Positions 35,301-47,983 of a stretch of 64,000 nt of DNA are shown in pieces (the stretch's first letter is position 1; the number at the start of each line of letters is the position of its first letter). The DNA is from Salminus brasiliensis (Eukaryota; Chordata; Actinopteri; Characiformes; Bryconidae), in the NCBI RefSeq assembly GCF_030463535.1, contig NC_132892.1, forward strand, positions 35,621,426 to 35,685,425. Direction: 5' to 3'. Made by a program: the position numbers and the translations under genes. The notes beneath the pieces were generated by a model. It was not told the origin of the DNA, did not search any database, and saw nothing but the letters and a program-made list of their open reading frames with translations.

Positions 35301-38300
35301 AATACTGGTGTAGTGTCCTGTAGTAAACTATAGTGGTGTATAATACTGGTGTAATGTCCTGTAGTAAACTATAGTGATGTATAATACTGGTGTAGTGTCC
35401 TTTAGTAAACTATAATGGTGTGTAATACTGGTGTAGTGTCCTGTAGTAAACTATAGTGGTGTGTAATACTGGTGTAGTGTCCTGTAGTAAACTATAGTGG
35501 TGTATAATACTGTCCTGTAGTAAACTATAGTGATGTATAATACTGGTGTAGTGTCCTTTAGTAAACTATAATGGTGTGTAATACTGGTGTAGTGTCCTGT
35601 AGTAAACTATAGTGGTGTGTAATACTGGTGTAGTGTCCTGTAGTAAACTATAGTGGTGTATAATACTGGTGTAGTGTCCTGTAGTAAACTATAGTGGTGT
35701 ATAATACTGGTGTAATGTCCTGTAGTAAACTATAGTAATGTTTAATACTGGTGTAGTGTCCTGTAGTAAACTATAGTAATGTTTAATACTGGTGTAGTGT
35801 CCTGTAGTAAACTATAGTGGTGTGTAATACTGGTGTAGTGTCCTGTAGTAAACTATAGTGATGTATAATACTGGTGTAGTGTCCTGTAGTAAACTATAGT
35901 GGTGTATAATACTGGTGTAGTGTCCTGTAGTAAACTATAGTGATGTATAATACTGGTGTAGTGTCCTGTAGTAAACTATAGTGGTGTATAATACTGGTGT
36001 AGTGTCCTGTAGTAAACTATAGTGGTGTATAATACTGGTGTAATGTCCTGTAGTAAACTATAGTAATGTTTAATACTGGTGTAGTGTCCTGTAGTAAACT
36101 ATAGTAATGTTTAATACTGGTGTAGTGTCCTGTAGTAAACTATAGTGGTGTGTAATACTGGTGTAGTGTCCTGTAGTAAACTATAGTGATGTATAATACT
36201 GGTGTAGTGTCCTGTAGTAAACTATAGTGGTGTATAATACTGGTGTAGTGTCCTGTAGTAAACTATAGTGATGTATAATACTGGTGTAGTGTCCTTTAGT
36301 AAACTATAATGGTGTGTAATACTGGTGTAGTGTCCTGTAGTAAACTATAGTGGTGTGTAATACTGGTGTAGTGTCCTGTAGTAAACTATCGTGATGTATA
36401 ATACTGGTGTAGTGTCCTGTAGTAAACTATAGTGGTGTATAATACTGGTGTAATGTCCTGTAGTAAACTATAGTGATGTATAATACTGGTGTAGTGTCCT
36501 TTAGTAAACTATAATGGTGTGTAATACTGGTGTAGTGTCCTGTAGTAAACTATAGTGGTGTGTAATACTGGTGTAGTGTCCTGTAGTAAACTATAGTGGT
36601 GTATAATACTGGTGTAGTGTCCTGTAGTAAACTATAGTGGTGTATAATACTGGTGTAATGTCCTGTAGTAAACTATAGTAATGTTTAATACTGGTGTAGT
36701 GTCCTGTAGTAAACTATAGTAATGTTTAATACTGGTGTAGTGTCCTGTAGTAAACTATAGTGGTGTATAATACTGGTGTAGTGTCCTGTAGTAAACAATA
36801 GTGATGTATAATACTGGTGTAGTGTCCTTTAGTAAACTATAATGGTGTGTAATACTGGTGTAGTGTCCTGTAGTAAACTATAGTGGTGTATAATACTGGT
36901 GTAGTGTCCTGTAGTAAACTATAGTGATGTATAATACTGGTGTAGTGTCCTGTAGTAAACTATAGTGGTGTATAATACTGGTGTAGTGTCCTGTAGTAAA
37001 CGATAGTGCTGTATAATACTGGTGTAGTGTCCTGTAGTAAACGATAGTGCTGTATAATACTGGTGTATTATCCAGAAAGGCTCTGTTCATAATGAAGCTT
37101 GTTATCTTCATTGTCAGGTATGGATATTGGCCCCTTGGCGTCTTTAAAAGGATGGGGGTCCCTGGTCCTAAACCTGCACCATTCATCGGAACCATGTTAG
37201 AGTATAAGAAGGTGCGATATAGAGCGTAAAAAAAACAGGGCATGTTTATCAAATGTTATAAATGGATTTTTAATGTTTGATTTTATTTTCAGGGCTTCCA
37301 GAATTTTGATTTGGAGTGCTTTAAGAAGTTTGGGAAGGTTTGGGGGTGAGTGTGCTGAAGCCTGTTTATTATAATGCAGTGTACATTTACTGTCGTGTGG
37401 AAGGGTTTGGGGAATTATTTTTTTTTATTATTTATTTTGATTTATTACTAAATAATTATGAATAATAATAAATGTAAAATACACATGTACTGTTTATTAA
37501 CTGAACTGAACTTCTGGGAACAATATTTATGTTTTTTTCACAAATATGTTAAAGTTTTTGTTCACGTCTTTACATGAAGAGCAATAATATCACATGGACT
37601 TTGAACAGGGGTGAACACGACTCATATTATCCCTGTTATGCAAAAACCTCATATCTGTTAAACACAACTTTACAGGAGATCTTTATAAAGTGTTAAATGA
37701 TTTTATTCAGAGTAATTTCAGAGTATTTCTATTGGTCCATTCATCTGAAATTCTGACAAAGTATAAAGAACAACCTTCTTCACATTATGGAGAAAAAAGG
37801 ACAGCAAAATAATATATATGAATAAATGGATGAAATAGCTTTGATTCTACTGTATTAGAGTGTATATACCGTACTGTACACCACTGAGGCTGACTTTGGC
37901 ACTTCCATTCATTTCCACAGTCCTGACCTGATAACAGATGAGATAATCTCCTATAACACACTGTCCTTATCACTAGCACTTTAATTTTACTGTACGTCCA
38001 AAGGAACAGGCAGCCAGGACTCCAATAACAACCTGATGATCTTTAGGTGCTCAGAATATTTCCCTAAATAGAGGAACCATAAAACATCATCCAGTGTGTA
38101 TAAAGACCGTAGCTCCGCCTCCTCAGTGTATATCACAGTACCTACATGTAGAGTGTGTTGTGTTTGTGTTTCAGTATATACGACGCTCGGCAGCCGGTGT
38201 TGTGTGTTATGGACAGAGACATTATGAAAACTATCCTCATTAAAGAGTGTTACTCCCTCTTCACCAACAGACGGGTATCACATCTGCACCACATCTTCCT

Positions 38301-41300
38301 CACTTTAACCTAAAAAGTGTCTATGTGCAGTTCTATGTAAACATTTAGATAGATACACTATGCGGACAAAAGTATTGGGACACCTGCTTATTCATTGTTT
38401 TTTATCTGAGATCAGGGGTATTAAATGAGTCGACCCTGCTTCTGTTGGAGTAACTGTCTCTACTGTCCAGAGAAGAAGACTTTCTACTAGACTTTTGAGA
38501 AGTATTGCTGTGAGGATTTGGTTGCATTCAGCAACAAGAGTGTTAATGAGGTCAGAATGTAAGATGATCAGCACCCCACCTTACCATCCCCAACTCCTCA
38601 ACTCATCCCAAAAGTACTGGATGGAGCTCCTCCACCATCATTCCAGAGAACACAGTTCCTCCACTGCTCCACAGCTCCTCAATGCTGGGGGGCTTTATAC
38701 CCCTCTAGCCCACGCCTGGCATTATTAGGCAGCATGGAGCCAATAGGGTCATGATGTTTATCTGCTCCAGAGAGTCCTATTCTATTGGCAGTACTTCTTC
38801 TCTACAGGGACTAGACAAGCTGTGTGTGTGCATTTGCACATCTGTGTCAGCAATGGGAGCAGCTTAAAGTAGCTGAATGTGTTCATTAGAAGGTCCACAT
38901 ACTTGTGGACATATATATGTATATAGAGCTGGCATTACTCTGGATAAAGTAGGACTGTTGTGTGGGTGGTTGTACTGGTTGTAGAGGCTGTAGATGTTCT
39001 GGTCCGGTTCCATTCCGAGTTCTCAGACTGTAAAGCTGCTGACTGGGTTTGCTTTCCTCTCTAACTCAGAACTTCCGTCTGAACGGGCCGCTGTACGACG
39101 CCGTGTCCATAGTGGAGGACGACGACTGGAAAAGGATCCGGAGTGTCCTCTCTCCGTCCTTCACCAGCGGCAGGCTGAAGGAGGTGGGTGGGCGGTACAG
39201 GGAGACGTTCTCACAGTGTGCGGAATACGTTCTGCAGTTCTCCAGAGGTGTGATGAGTCAGAACAGAACCAGAGAAGAACCTTATTAAACACTGCAGTGG
39301 CTTTAATTCAGCACTTCCCGTCCTGTGCAGAACTACGGCCAGTTCAGTTGGGTCAGCTTTACAGTCAGTCATGTTCTAGGTATTCATTAGGTAAGTGTGA
39401 GATATACTGTAGAGTGCTAAGAATAATTGCTTCATGTTCTAGATATTAACAGGGTAAGTGTGAGGTGCAAACCCCAAAGTACTAGGAAATTAGTAAGATT
39501 TTAATTTAATTGAATTCTTCTGAAAAGTCCACCAGGTTCTAGATATTATCTGAACTGAAATGAGGTTCACCCTTCAATGTGCTAAGCAAGTCACCCAGTT
39601 AATATCTAGAACCGAATATCTAGTTAGGTCATGTCAGTTTAGTTAGTTAGTTAACGTTTCTTGGTACTACTCATCAAGGTACCTAAAATAATGACAAATA
39701 AAAAGTACTACTGAGTACTCTGAATAGCCCAGTATGTTCTAGGTATTGCCTGGGTAAGTGTGCAGCACAAACTACAAAGTACTAGGTAATTATTTTGTGT
39801 TACATAATTGCCAAGAAAACTGAACTAAATCTATAATACCCAGTGGGTTCTAGATATTTAACTAAGGTACACACTCTAAATATGGATTGTGGTTATTATT
39901 TTGTGTAACCTGAACAAGTTCCTGAACAATTTCAATAAATTACTCTGAAATGCTCAACGGGTTCTAGGGATTAACTGGGTAAGTGAAAGATACAAAATGA
40001 TGAGTTCCAATACAACACAATTACAGTAATATGTCCAACAGGTTCTAGATATGATCTGGATTGATGTGAGGTTCACACTTCAATGTGCTAAGCAAGTCAA
40101 CCAGTTAATATCTAGAACCGGTTAGGTCATGTCAGTTTAGTTAGTTAGTTAACGTTTCTTGGAACTACTCATCAAGGTACCTAAAATAATGAAAAATAAA
40201 AAGTACCACTGAGTACTCTGAATAGCCCAGTATGTTCTAGGTATTGCCTGGGTAAGTGTGCAGCACAAACTACAAAGTACTAGGTAATTATTTTGGGTTA
40301 CATAATTGCCAAGAAAACTGAACTAAATTATTCTACTAAATTACCCAGGTATCAACTGAGTAAGTGTAAGGTACAAAATCTAACATGATGATGAGTTCCA
40401 ATACAACACAATTACTATGACAATTAATATGTCCAACAGGTTCTAGATATTCAATGACGTAGTTAAAGACTTCCTGATTAGAACAGTGTTTGGAGTATGA
40501 GATGGAGTATGAACACCTGAGATTAACAGGATGTCATTAATCAGCTCTGTGTTTCAGATGTTCGGGATCATGAAGACACACTCTCACTCTTTAGTTGAAA
40601 ACCTGGAGAAGATCTCGAAGCGAGGAGAGGCAGCAGACATTAAGGAGTGAGTGTCTGTCAGAGCAGGATTGTCCACATCTCTGCTCTAATAATAATGATG
40701 CCACTGTCCTCCTGGACATTTGGCTGGTGAATGAGGCTTATTGTCCTGTCGCATAACCCAATCACACCTGAGAAGATGGGCTATGCCAGTCTTTAGTCAT
40801 GGATTTATGTCCAGACCTTCTCCTGCAGGATGTTGTAGTAGAAAGAGTTTTCAGAGCAACACAGCAACTCCACACCATGACACTACCACCACCATGCTTG
40901 ACTGTTGGTATTTTGGAAGGAAGCGTACACATCATTATTCCTAAAGGAATTCAGGTGTAATGTAGTTTTTCAGAACCTTCTTTCATTGTCCTGATCTATG
41001 TTGACGATAACTGCAGGTTCTTTGGAGCGTACAGTATGGACGTGGTCACCAGCACGGCGTTCAGCGTCGACATCGATTCTCTCAACAACCCAGACGACCC
41101 GTTTGTAACCAACATCAAGAAGATGCTGAAGTTTGACTTCTTCAACCCTCTTTTCCTCACCGTCGGTAATACGCCATTCCTAATACTGCTAAACCTGCTA
41201 GCATTACAAACGGGTTCTAGATATGATATTAACTAGGTAGGTAGGTGTAAGGTACATCCTCTGAAGTACCAGGTAAATATTTTGGCCAACATAATGGCAA

Positions 41301-44137
41301 GTCCTAATACAGCTACATTACAAGGAAACGGCCAACAGGTTCTAGATATTAAAATATTAATTAATAGATATTAAGGTACATACTCTAAGGGACTAGGTAA
41401 TTATATTGAGTAACATTACAGTCAAACACCCAATAGGTGTTCCCAGGTATTCATTGGGTAAATATAAGGTAGGCTTTAAAGTACTAGATAGCTATTTTGG
41501 GAAACATCATGACAAGTTCCAAGACAACTAAACTAAACTATACTGAAATGTCATACATGTTCTAGATATTAACTAGGTAGGTAGTAATCCTCCTAAGTAC
41601 TAGGTAAATTTTGGGCATCATAACAGTGAGTTCTAATACAGCTACATTACTCGGAAACAGCCAACAAGCTCTAGATATTAATTGGATATGTTTAAGGTAT
41701 ACTTTCTAAGGTACTAGGCACATTCAAAGATATTTTAACTAAATTACAGTCAAACACCCAATAAGGGGTTCTAGGTATTAATTGGGTAAATATAAGGTAG
41801 ACGCTAAAGTACTGGATAACCGTTTTGGGGAACATGGCAAGTTCCAAACAATTGAACTAGACTATGCTGAATTGCCTGATAGGTTCTAGGTATTTGCTAG
41901 GCAAGTGTAGCATGCGTACTAGTAAGTACTAGGTACATCAATAGAGTCCCAACACAACTAAACTACACTGAAAACGTCCAACAGGTTCTAAGTAGTAACC
42001 AGGTACGTGTAAAAGTACATATTCTAAAGTACTAGATAGCTATTTTTGGGAACATGATGATAAATTCCAAGACAGCTGAACTAAACTACACTGAAATGTC
42101 GAACAGGTTCTAGGTATTACCTGGGCAGGTGTGAGGTGTGGGTTAGGGAGCAGTACGGGTTTATCTTTATTGATGAACTCGGTTCTCTTTTTCCTCAGCG
42201 CTGTTCCCCTTTGTCGCCCCCCTGCTGGAGAAAATGGACTTTTGCTTCTTCCCTCCAGCAGTTCTGGATTTCTTCTATGCTTCTTTGCGGAAGATCAAAT
42301 CACAGCGTGTCTCTACAGACCGTAAGGTACGTCTCCAGTCTTTATGAAGCACCGCCTTCACCACCTTCATCCAGACAGGCTCTTCTCACAGTATTACCGC
42401 GCTTGTCTCTGATGCTCTGCAGAAGCGAGTGGACTTCCTGCAGCTGATGATCGACTCTCAGAAATCAGATAAGGAGGAGCAGAAGAACAAAGAGGCAATC
42501 CACGGTACTCCCTGTGGCCCATGTCTTCAAACTCAGGTAGGAACGGAGTTCTGCAGGGTCTTCTGTTTATGTCTGCATGTGTTTATCTCTGTAGGTCTGA
42601 GTGATCATGAGATCCTGTCTCAGTCCATGATCTTCATCTTCGCTGGTTACGAGACGACTAGCGCCACCCTGTCCTTCTTCTTCTACAACATCGCCACAAA
42701 CCCTGAGACCATGAAGAACCTTCAGCAGGAGATCGACCAGACCTTCCCCAATAAGGTAGTTCACAGACCAGACCTTCCCCTTATAGACGCTCCCCATAAA
42801 CCCTCCTCTTACAGAACCTTCCCTTATAGAACTTCCTTTTATATAACTTCCACATAGAACCTCCCATTATAGAACCTTCCCCGTGTAGAATCTCCCCTTA
42901 TAGAACATTTCCTTTATAGAACATTCCCCATTGAACCTCCCCTTATAGAACCTTCCCATAGAAACTCCCCTTATAGAACCTCCCCATAAGATAATCATAA
43001 ATAAAGATACTCCTTTATTAGTCCCGCAGTAGGGAAATTTTTAGAACCTTCCCCATAGAAACTCCCCTTATAGAACCTCCTCTTATAGAACCTCCCCCAT
43101 AGAACCTCCACTTATAGAACCTCCACTTATAGAACGTCCCTCATTGAACCTCCCCTTATAGAACGTCCCTCATTGAACCTCCCCTTATAGAACCTTCCCC
43201 ATAGAACCTCCCCTTATAGAACATCCCCTTATAGAACATCCCCTTATAGAACGTCTCCCATTGAACCTCCCCTTAAGGAACTTCCCCCATAGAACCTCAT
43301 CTTATAGAACCACCTGGAATACCACATCAACCCCTTAGCAACATCATGGCAACCACCTCAGCAGTCACATGTATTTACTCATGACTGGTGGGCTGTTTCT
43401 AGGCTCCGGCTCAGTACGACGCAGTGATGAACATGGAATATCTGGATGCTGCCCTGAATGAGTCGCTCAGGTTGTACCCTGTTGCCCCCCGGATAGAAAG
43501 AGTCTGCAAGAAAACTGTGGAGATTAACGGCCTCACCATACCCCAGGGAACCGTCGTTATGGTACCTGTATTTCCCCTCCACAGAGACCCTGAGTACTGG
43601 CCTGACCCGGACACCTTCAACCCTGAGAGGTACAGAGCTCTAGACAGGGTCTAGACATCTGAGGGCACTTTTCCATTTAAACCTGGAAATAAACAACAAA
43701 GTTTTAGTTGCTGTAGAATCTGGATAAATACTGACATTTAAATGAATACAATAGAGTGACCAGGTCAAAACCCTGCTGAAATCATAATCATCATAACATT
43801 TCCTGAAATATCAATTTAATGAAAATATTGTTCTACAAGAGAAAATTATACAAAATAGAATACCTCACTGTATACACACATTGTTCATAAAACCATTGAC
43901 ACATTAAACACAGTGCTTCTTTGTTCAATAAGAGTAATAATAGTAATAGTAATAATAATAATAATAATTAAAATAAAGTTACACAATTTCATTAAAATAT
44001 AAACATATTTAAACAGATTTTACTGGAATATTTCAATATTTGTATTTAATTTTCTTCTGGAACACCAAAACATTACTTTATAAATAATGCACTACAATAT
44101 AAAATATATATAATACACTATTTTATATATATAATAT

Positions 44138-44188
<51 letters not shown>

Positions 44189-45068
44189 TATATTATTTGT
44201 TGATTTTGACTAGCTTATCTGCATTAAGAGTTGATTGATTTGAATAGTATATAATAGTATATACATTTCTATATGTATCCACCAAAAGAAATTCCCTAAA
44301 TGAACCATGTAAACCTGGTGTGAACCTTTTCGAAAACATCTTACAGTTTAGGAGATTTTTTTTCACCTCAGTTTCCTGCCCCTCCTCTGCAGGTTCACTA
44401 AGGAGAATAAGGAGAGTGTGGACCCCTATGTGTACATGCCTTTCGGAGCTGGACCCAGAAACTGCATCGGAATGAGGTTTGCTCTTCTGACCATGAAGCT
44501 GGCCATCGTAGAGATACTGCAGAGATTCGACGTCAGCGTCTGTGATCAGACCCAGGTCAGATCATCTGAAAAAATGATAAAACAACGTCCTAAAGCTGCA
44601 GCTCTTCAGTCGTCACCCTCTTGTTATGCTGTGGGTGTAATAGAAGATTAATAATTTATTATTAATGTTACATCACACACTGTTTGGGTCCTACAGAACG
44701 CTGGGAGTGTGTTTTTATAAAAATAGGTAAATGTATTTTTTGATCGTACTTAATAATTATTAAATGAATATTAATTGAGGTGAAGAAAACTAACCTGCAC
44801 CGGCTCATTATGACCCCAGAGGAACATAACAGGAGGGTTCATTTATTGAAAGGGAGGAAACCGGAAACCTGCTTTGGAAGCAGTGCTCCAGAAAGAACCT
44901 TCAAGTCCTCAGATCTGAGTGTCCTTCTCTCTCCCTGATCAGGTTCCTCTGGAACTGGGCATCGCTGGACTACTGGCTCCTAAAGACCCCATCAAACTCA
45001 AGTTCACCCCCCGAAAAGTGTCCCACTCTGAAGACGTCTGCAACAACAACAATCGTTCTAGTTCATAG
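32375..45068 (+). CDS. cyp3a: Cytochrome P450 CYP3A-type (gene A), complete
   Basis: Predicted ER-membrane haem-thiolate monooxygenase; the CYP3 family oxidises steroids and xenobiotics using NADPH-P450 reductase. Thirteen exons, all GT-AG and in phase, give 518 aa: 32375-32445, 37118-37211, 37293-37345, 38175-38274, 39070-39183, 40558-40646, 41017-41165, 42199-42326, 42423-42504, 42595-42755, 43403-43629, 44393-44555, 44943-45068 (stop TAG). Visible features: N-terminal membrane anchor (about 10-26), proline hinge PGPKP (39-43), I-helix AGYETTS (310-316), ExxR ESLR (367-370), PERF (421-424) and the haem loop [10 protein letters not shown] with ligand Cys447. Length and 13-exon structure fit the family. 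Fish have CYP3A and CYP3C subfamilies, and the exact paralog cannot be named without alignment. All key residues are intact, so it is probably functional. Intron 1 is almost wholly a 41-bp satellite. Confidence 0.94.
32460..37072 (+). repeat. 41-bp satellite array filling gene A intron 1
   Basis: About 112 tandem copies of the 41-bp unit also found at 1718-2944. Variant units differ at the ACTATAGT(G/A)(G/A)TGT join and at TCCTGTAG/TCCTTTAG. The same variant order recurs in blocks (for example around 35040, 35810 and 36140), so the array grew by multi-unit duplications. It starts about 15-30 bp after the exon 1 donor and stops 45 bp before exon 2. Confidence 0.97.
38107..38155 (+). repeat. 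Single copy of the 75-bp repeat core
   Basis: GTAGCTCCGCCTCCTCAGTG followed by TATATCACAGTACCTACATG and TAGAGTG matches the core of the 75-bp unit amplified in gene B intron 12. Here it is unamplified, in gene A intron 3, about 20 bp before exon 4. Confidence 0.9.
38354..38925 (-). mobile_element. MITE-like element, copy 4 (longest)
   Basis: The plus strand starts with CACTATGCGGACAAAAGTAT and ends with GGTCCACATACTTGTGGACA, inverted termini of the family. At about 570 bp this is the fullest copy and lies in opposite orientation to the other four. It sits in intron 4 of gene A. Confidence 0.85.
39340..40480. repeat. Degenerate 105-120 bp tandem repeat, gene A intron 5
   Basis: Repeated words GGTTCTAGATATTA, CTGGGTAAGTGT, AAAGTACTAGGTAATTATTT and ACAAGTTCCAA recur about every 105-120 bp. 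One block (about 39585-39840) is almost exactly repeated at 40075-40330, a younger duplication of about 490 bp. Confidence 0.85.
40690..40935 (-). mobile_element. Tc1-like transposase remnant, gene A intron 6
   Basis: Read on the minus strand, 40875-40910 encodes [10 protein letters not shown], the conserved block of Tc1-family transposases. The surrounding sequence is degenerate and shorter than a full element. Confidence 0.7.
41195..42130. repeat. Degenerate 105-120 bp tandem repeat, gene A intron 7
   Basis: The same repeat family as in intron 5 (GTTCTAGATATTAACTAGGT, AAAGTACTAG, CCAACAGGTTCTA) with about nine units. It is absent from intron 6 between them. Confidence 0.85.
42765..43315. 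repeat. Degenerate minisatellite, gene A intron 10
   Basis: Variable-length units built from CCTTATAGAACCTCCCC and CCCATAGAACCT. Between about 42985 and 43040 lies an inserted ATACTCCTTTATTAGTCCCG/GTAGGGAAATTT fragment that resembles the 3' tail of a teleost non-LTR element. Confidence 0.85.
44100..44186. repeat. (TA)n microsatellite, gene A intron 11
   Basis: AT-rich run ending in about 20 TA dinucleotides. Confidence 0.9.
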
Positions 45069-45093
45069 GTTCTTTTGAAACGGTGGCTCCCTC

Positions 45094-45165
45094 AGACGTT
45101 TCTCAGACGTTCCTCAGACGTTCCTCAGACGTTCCTCAGACGATCCTCAGACGTTCCTCAGGCGT
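45094..45165. repeat. 11-bp repeat in gene A 3' UTR
   Basis: Six or seven copies of CAGACGTTCCT beginning about 26 bp after the stop codon of gene A. Confidence 0.92.
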
Positions 45166-45233
45166 TACCTCATCTGTCAGTGTTCTCCGGGTGTAGAAAG
45201 GTCCTGTGTGTGTGGAAGATTACAGCAGTCTCT

Positions 45234-45239
45234 ATTAAA
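45234..45239 (+). other. ATTAAA polyadenylation signal, gene A
   Basis: Common variant hexamer 166 bp after the gene A stop, followed by a GT-rich stretch (TGGTGCTGGTGTC). Confidence 0.5.
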
Positions 45240-45269
45240 GCCGCTCTCAGATGGTCATGGTGCTGGTGT

Positions 45270-46798
45270 CTTTATTCCCGTCGATAACCGGACATGAGCT
45301 CTGCTGAGCTACACTTCAGAGTGGTTGAGAGTTGAAGGTAAAACAGTGTATTTCTGCCGTTCAGCTGACTTAGTATTTTCTCTGTACTCAAAAACTAGGG
45401 GTAAAACCCTGGTAATTCACACATATTATTATTATTATTATTAGTAGTAGTAGTAGTAGTAGTAGTATATATTTGTAACGTTCAGTTTTAGCAGTAAGAG
45501 TAGATTTAATGACAGACGGGTGTGATGTCCATACTGAACCAGCAGGCGGTTCTACTACCTACTATTGACCTGCTTGGATTCTTTGGAATCCTTCAGAACT
45601 GGACGTCTAACACATTGTTACAGATCCTTTAACATCATCTTTGATCTTTGTTTATTTTTTAAATCAAGTTCAAATAAATCAAATATAGTAACTGTGGTAG
45701 GACCCCTGGTGGACGCAACAGTAAACGTAAGGTCACTGTTCCCGTCAGACGGTGTGCAGACGTTTGTGTGTGTATCTTCATTACTTTTAGAAGTATGTCC
45801 AAACTTTTGAGCAGACACATCAGAACTGCTGAGGGAAGCTGTGTGAGATGTTCAGGGATTCTTCTGGGGTTGGAAGTGTGTTCATCTACCGAACCTGCAG
45901 ACACAGAAGATTCGGGTTCATCAGGTTGAAGCCCACCAAAACCTCCGACCCTCCAGACCTCCACACTCCACAGTCCTGAATCTGAGGTTCAGTGGTCTTA
46001 AAAAGTGGAGCTTAATTTTTTACCCTAAAATCATGAAAAAAAGTCGAAAGTTTGAGAACTACTTCGTGAGCTGTGCTCTGGATTACAGAATACAGAAAAC
46101 AGGCGTGATGAGTTTTAGATGGGTTCTATGGTTCGAGTCATTTTTGGGAGATAAGCTGAACATTGCAGTAATTCGGGTCTGTTTATTTCTATATTAAAAT
46201 AGATCAGATCATTTTATATGGTAGATTATGTCAGGTCACATGACTCTTTCCTCTATCAGTTATTATAGATAATAAAAATCACACCAGCTCAGCAATTCAG
46301 AATGAATTACCAGGGTCTGATCAGGTCTGGCCTGGAAACTCAGAGGCTGAGGAAAGATAGGCAGTGCTGAACAATCAACTACGTCCAGGTCGGAGGTACT
46401 TACTAAACCCTGTGACTCCAACACTCTCACTTACACCCGACTCAGACAGTCTCAATACTGGGACTAAACCTGGAGGCCCTACAGACTCAACTTCAGCTAA
46501 TAAACATTAGATTATCTTAATTTCTTTAATATTCACCAGATCAAACGTCTCACCAAAAGCTGCAGAGTAATCCTGCGACCAGGAGAGGATCTATAGACTG
46601 CAGTGCTCAGAAAAATATTAAATATTAATAAAGCACTGAAGGGGTGATTGCAGAACTATTGCATCAAAAATCTCAATTTCTGCTGTTTATCACTTTTCTC
46701 CATAACGTGAATCTGCAGCTGTTCTTTATACTGGATCAGAAGTTCATGATGAATGGACCAATAGAAATGCTCCAACATGACAAGTTCAGCTGCTGTTT
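45270..46798. other. Intergenic DNA between gene A and gene B, no gene seen
   Basis: Mixed sequence with (ATT)n/(AGT)n at about 45425-45466. No convincing open frame. Confidence 0.5.
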
Positions 46799-46799
46799 G

Positions 46800-47637
46800 G
46801 AGATCTGAGGTTTTTGTATGACAGTACAGGTTCAGGTGTAGGTGTATGCACAGGTACAGGTGTATGTACAGGTGTAGGTACAGATATATGTACAGGTACA
46901 GGTGTAGGTACAGATATATGTATAGGTACAGGTGTATGTACAGGTGTAGGTACAGGTACAGGTGTAGGTACAGGTGTAGGTACAGGTACAGGTGTAGGTA
47001 CAGGTGTATGTGCAGGGTTATGTGCAGGTGCAGGTGTATGTTCAGGTGTATGTACAGGTACAGGTGTAGGTACAGGTGTATGTACAGGTGCAGGTGTATG
47101 TACAGGTACAGGTGTATGTACAGATATATGTGCAGGTGCAGGTGTATGTGCAGGTGTAGGTACAGATATATGTACAGGTGTATGTACAGGTGTATGTACA
47201 GGTGCAGGTGTATGTACAGGTACAGGTGTAGGTACAGATATATGTGCAGGTGTATGTGCAGGTGCAGGTGTATGTACAGGTGTAGGTACAGATATATGTA
47301 CAGGTGTATGTACAGGTGCAGGTGTATGTACAGGTGCAGGTGTAGGTACAGATATATGTGCAGGTGCAGGTGTATGTGCAGGTGTATGTGCAGGTGCAGG
47401 TGTATGTACAGGTGTAGGTACATATATATGTACAGGTGTATGTACAGGTGCAGGTGTATGTACAGGTGCAGGTGTAGGTACAGATATATGTGCAGGTGCA
47501 GGTGTATGTGCAGGTGTATGTGCAGGTGTATGTACAGGTGTATGTGCAGGTGTATGTACAGGTGCAGGTGTATGTCCAAGTACAGGTGTAGGTACAGGTG
47601 TGGGTGCAAGTACAGGTGTAGGTACAGGTGTGTAAAT
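46800..47637. repeat. GTACAGGTGTAG-type minisatellite, large copy
   Basis: Short 6-12 bp units (GTACAGGTGTAG, GTGCAGGTGTAT, GTACAGATATAT) over 0.84 kb. The block is preceded by CTGTTTGGAGATCTGAGG and followed by TGTAAATGTGTGTTTGTGCA, which also flank the small copy at 48637. The long frames it contains on both strands are repeat artefacts. Confidence 0.96.
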
Positions 47638-47944
47638 GTGTGTTTGTGCAGAGGTTGTGTAATGCTCCAACATGACTCTTTACACTGACTTCACTGAATG
47701 TTCAGAAGGTTTCTCATTCTCCTGTAAAGCTGCTGTTTGGAGATCTGAGGTTTTTGCACACACTCTCCGGAGTATCCAGTAGGAGTGTAGTTGTGTAAGG
47801 CAGGAGTGCCACCGTACACTTTGCCCTCATCTGTGTGTAATAGTCCACAGCACAGAAGTTTGATAACCCCAAATTATATAATCACTGTCATGTCACTGCC
47901 CCTTACACACTCCTTACACATTAAAAAATAATAGGTATTGATGT

Positions 47945-47983
<39 letters not shown>

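Noticed and set aside
46656-47673. Long open frames (280-317 codons) on both strands
   Set aside because: They lie wholly in the GTACAGGTGTAG minisatellite; the short period with few stop codons keeps several frames open at once, and the peptides are simple His/Leu or Cys/Arg repeats.
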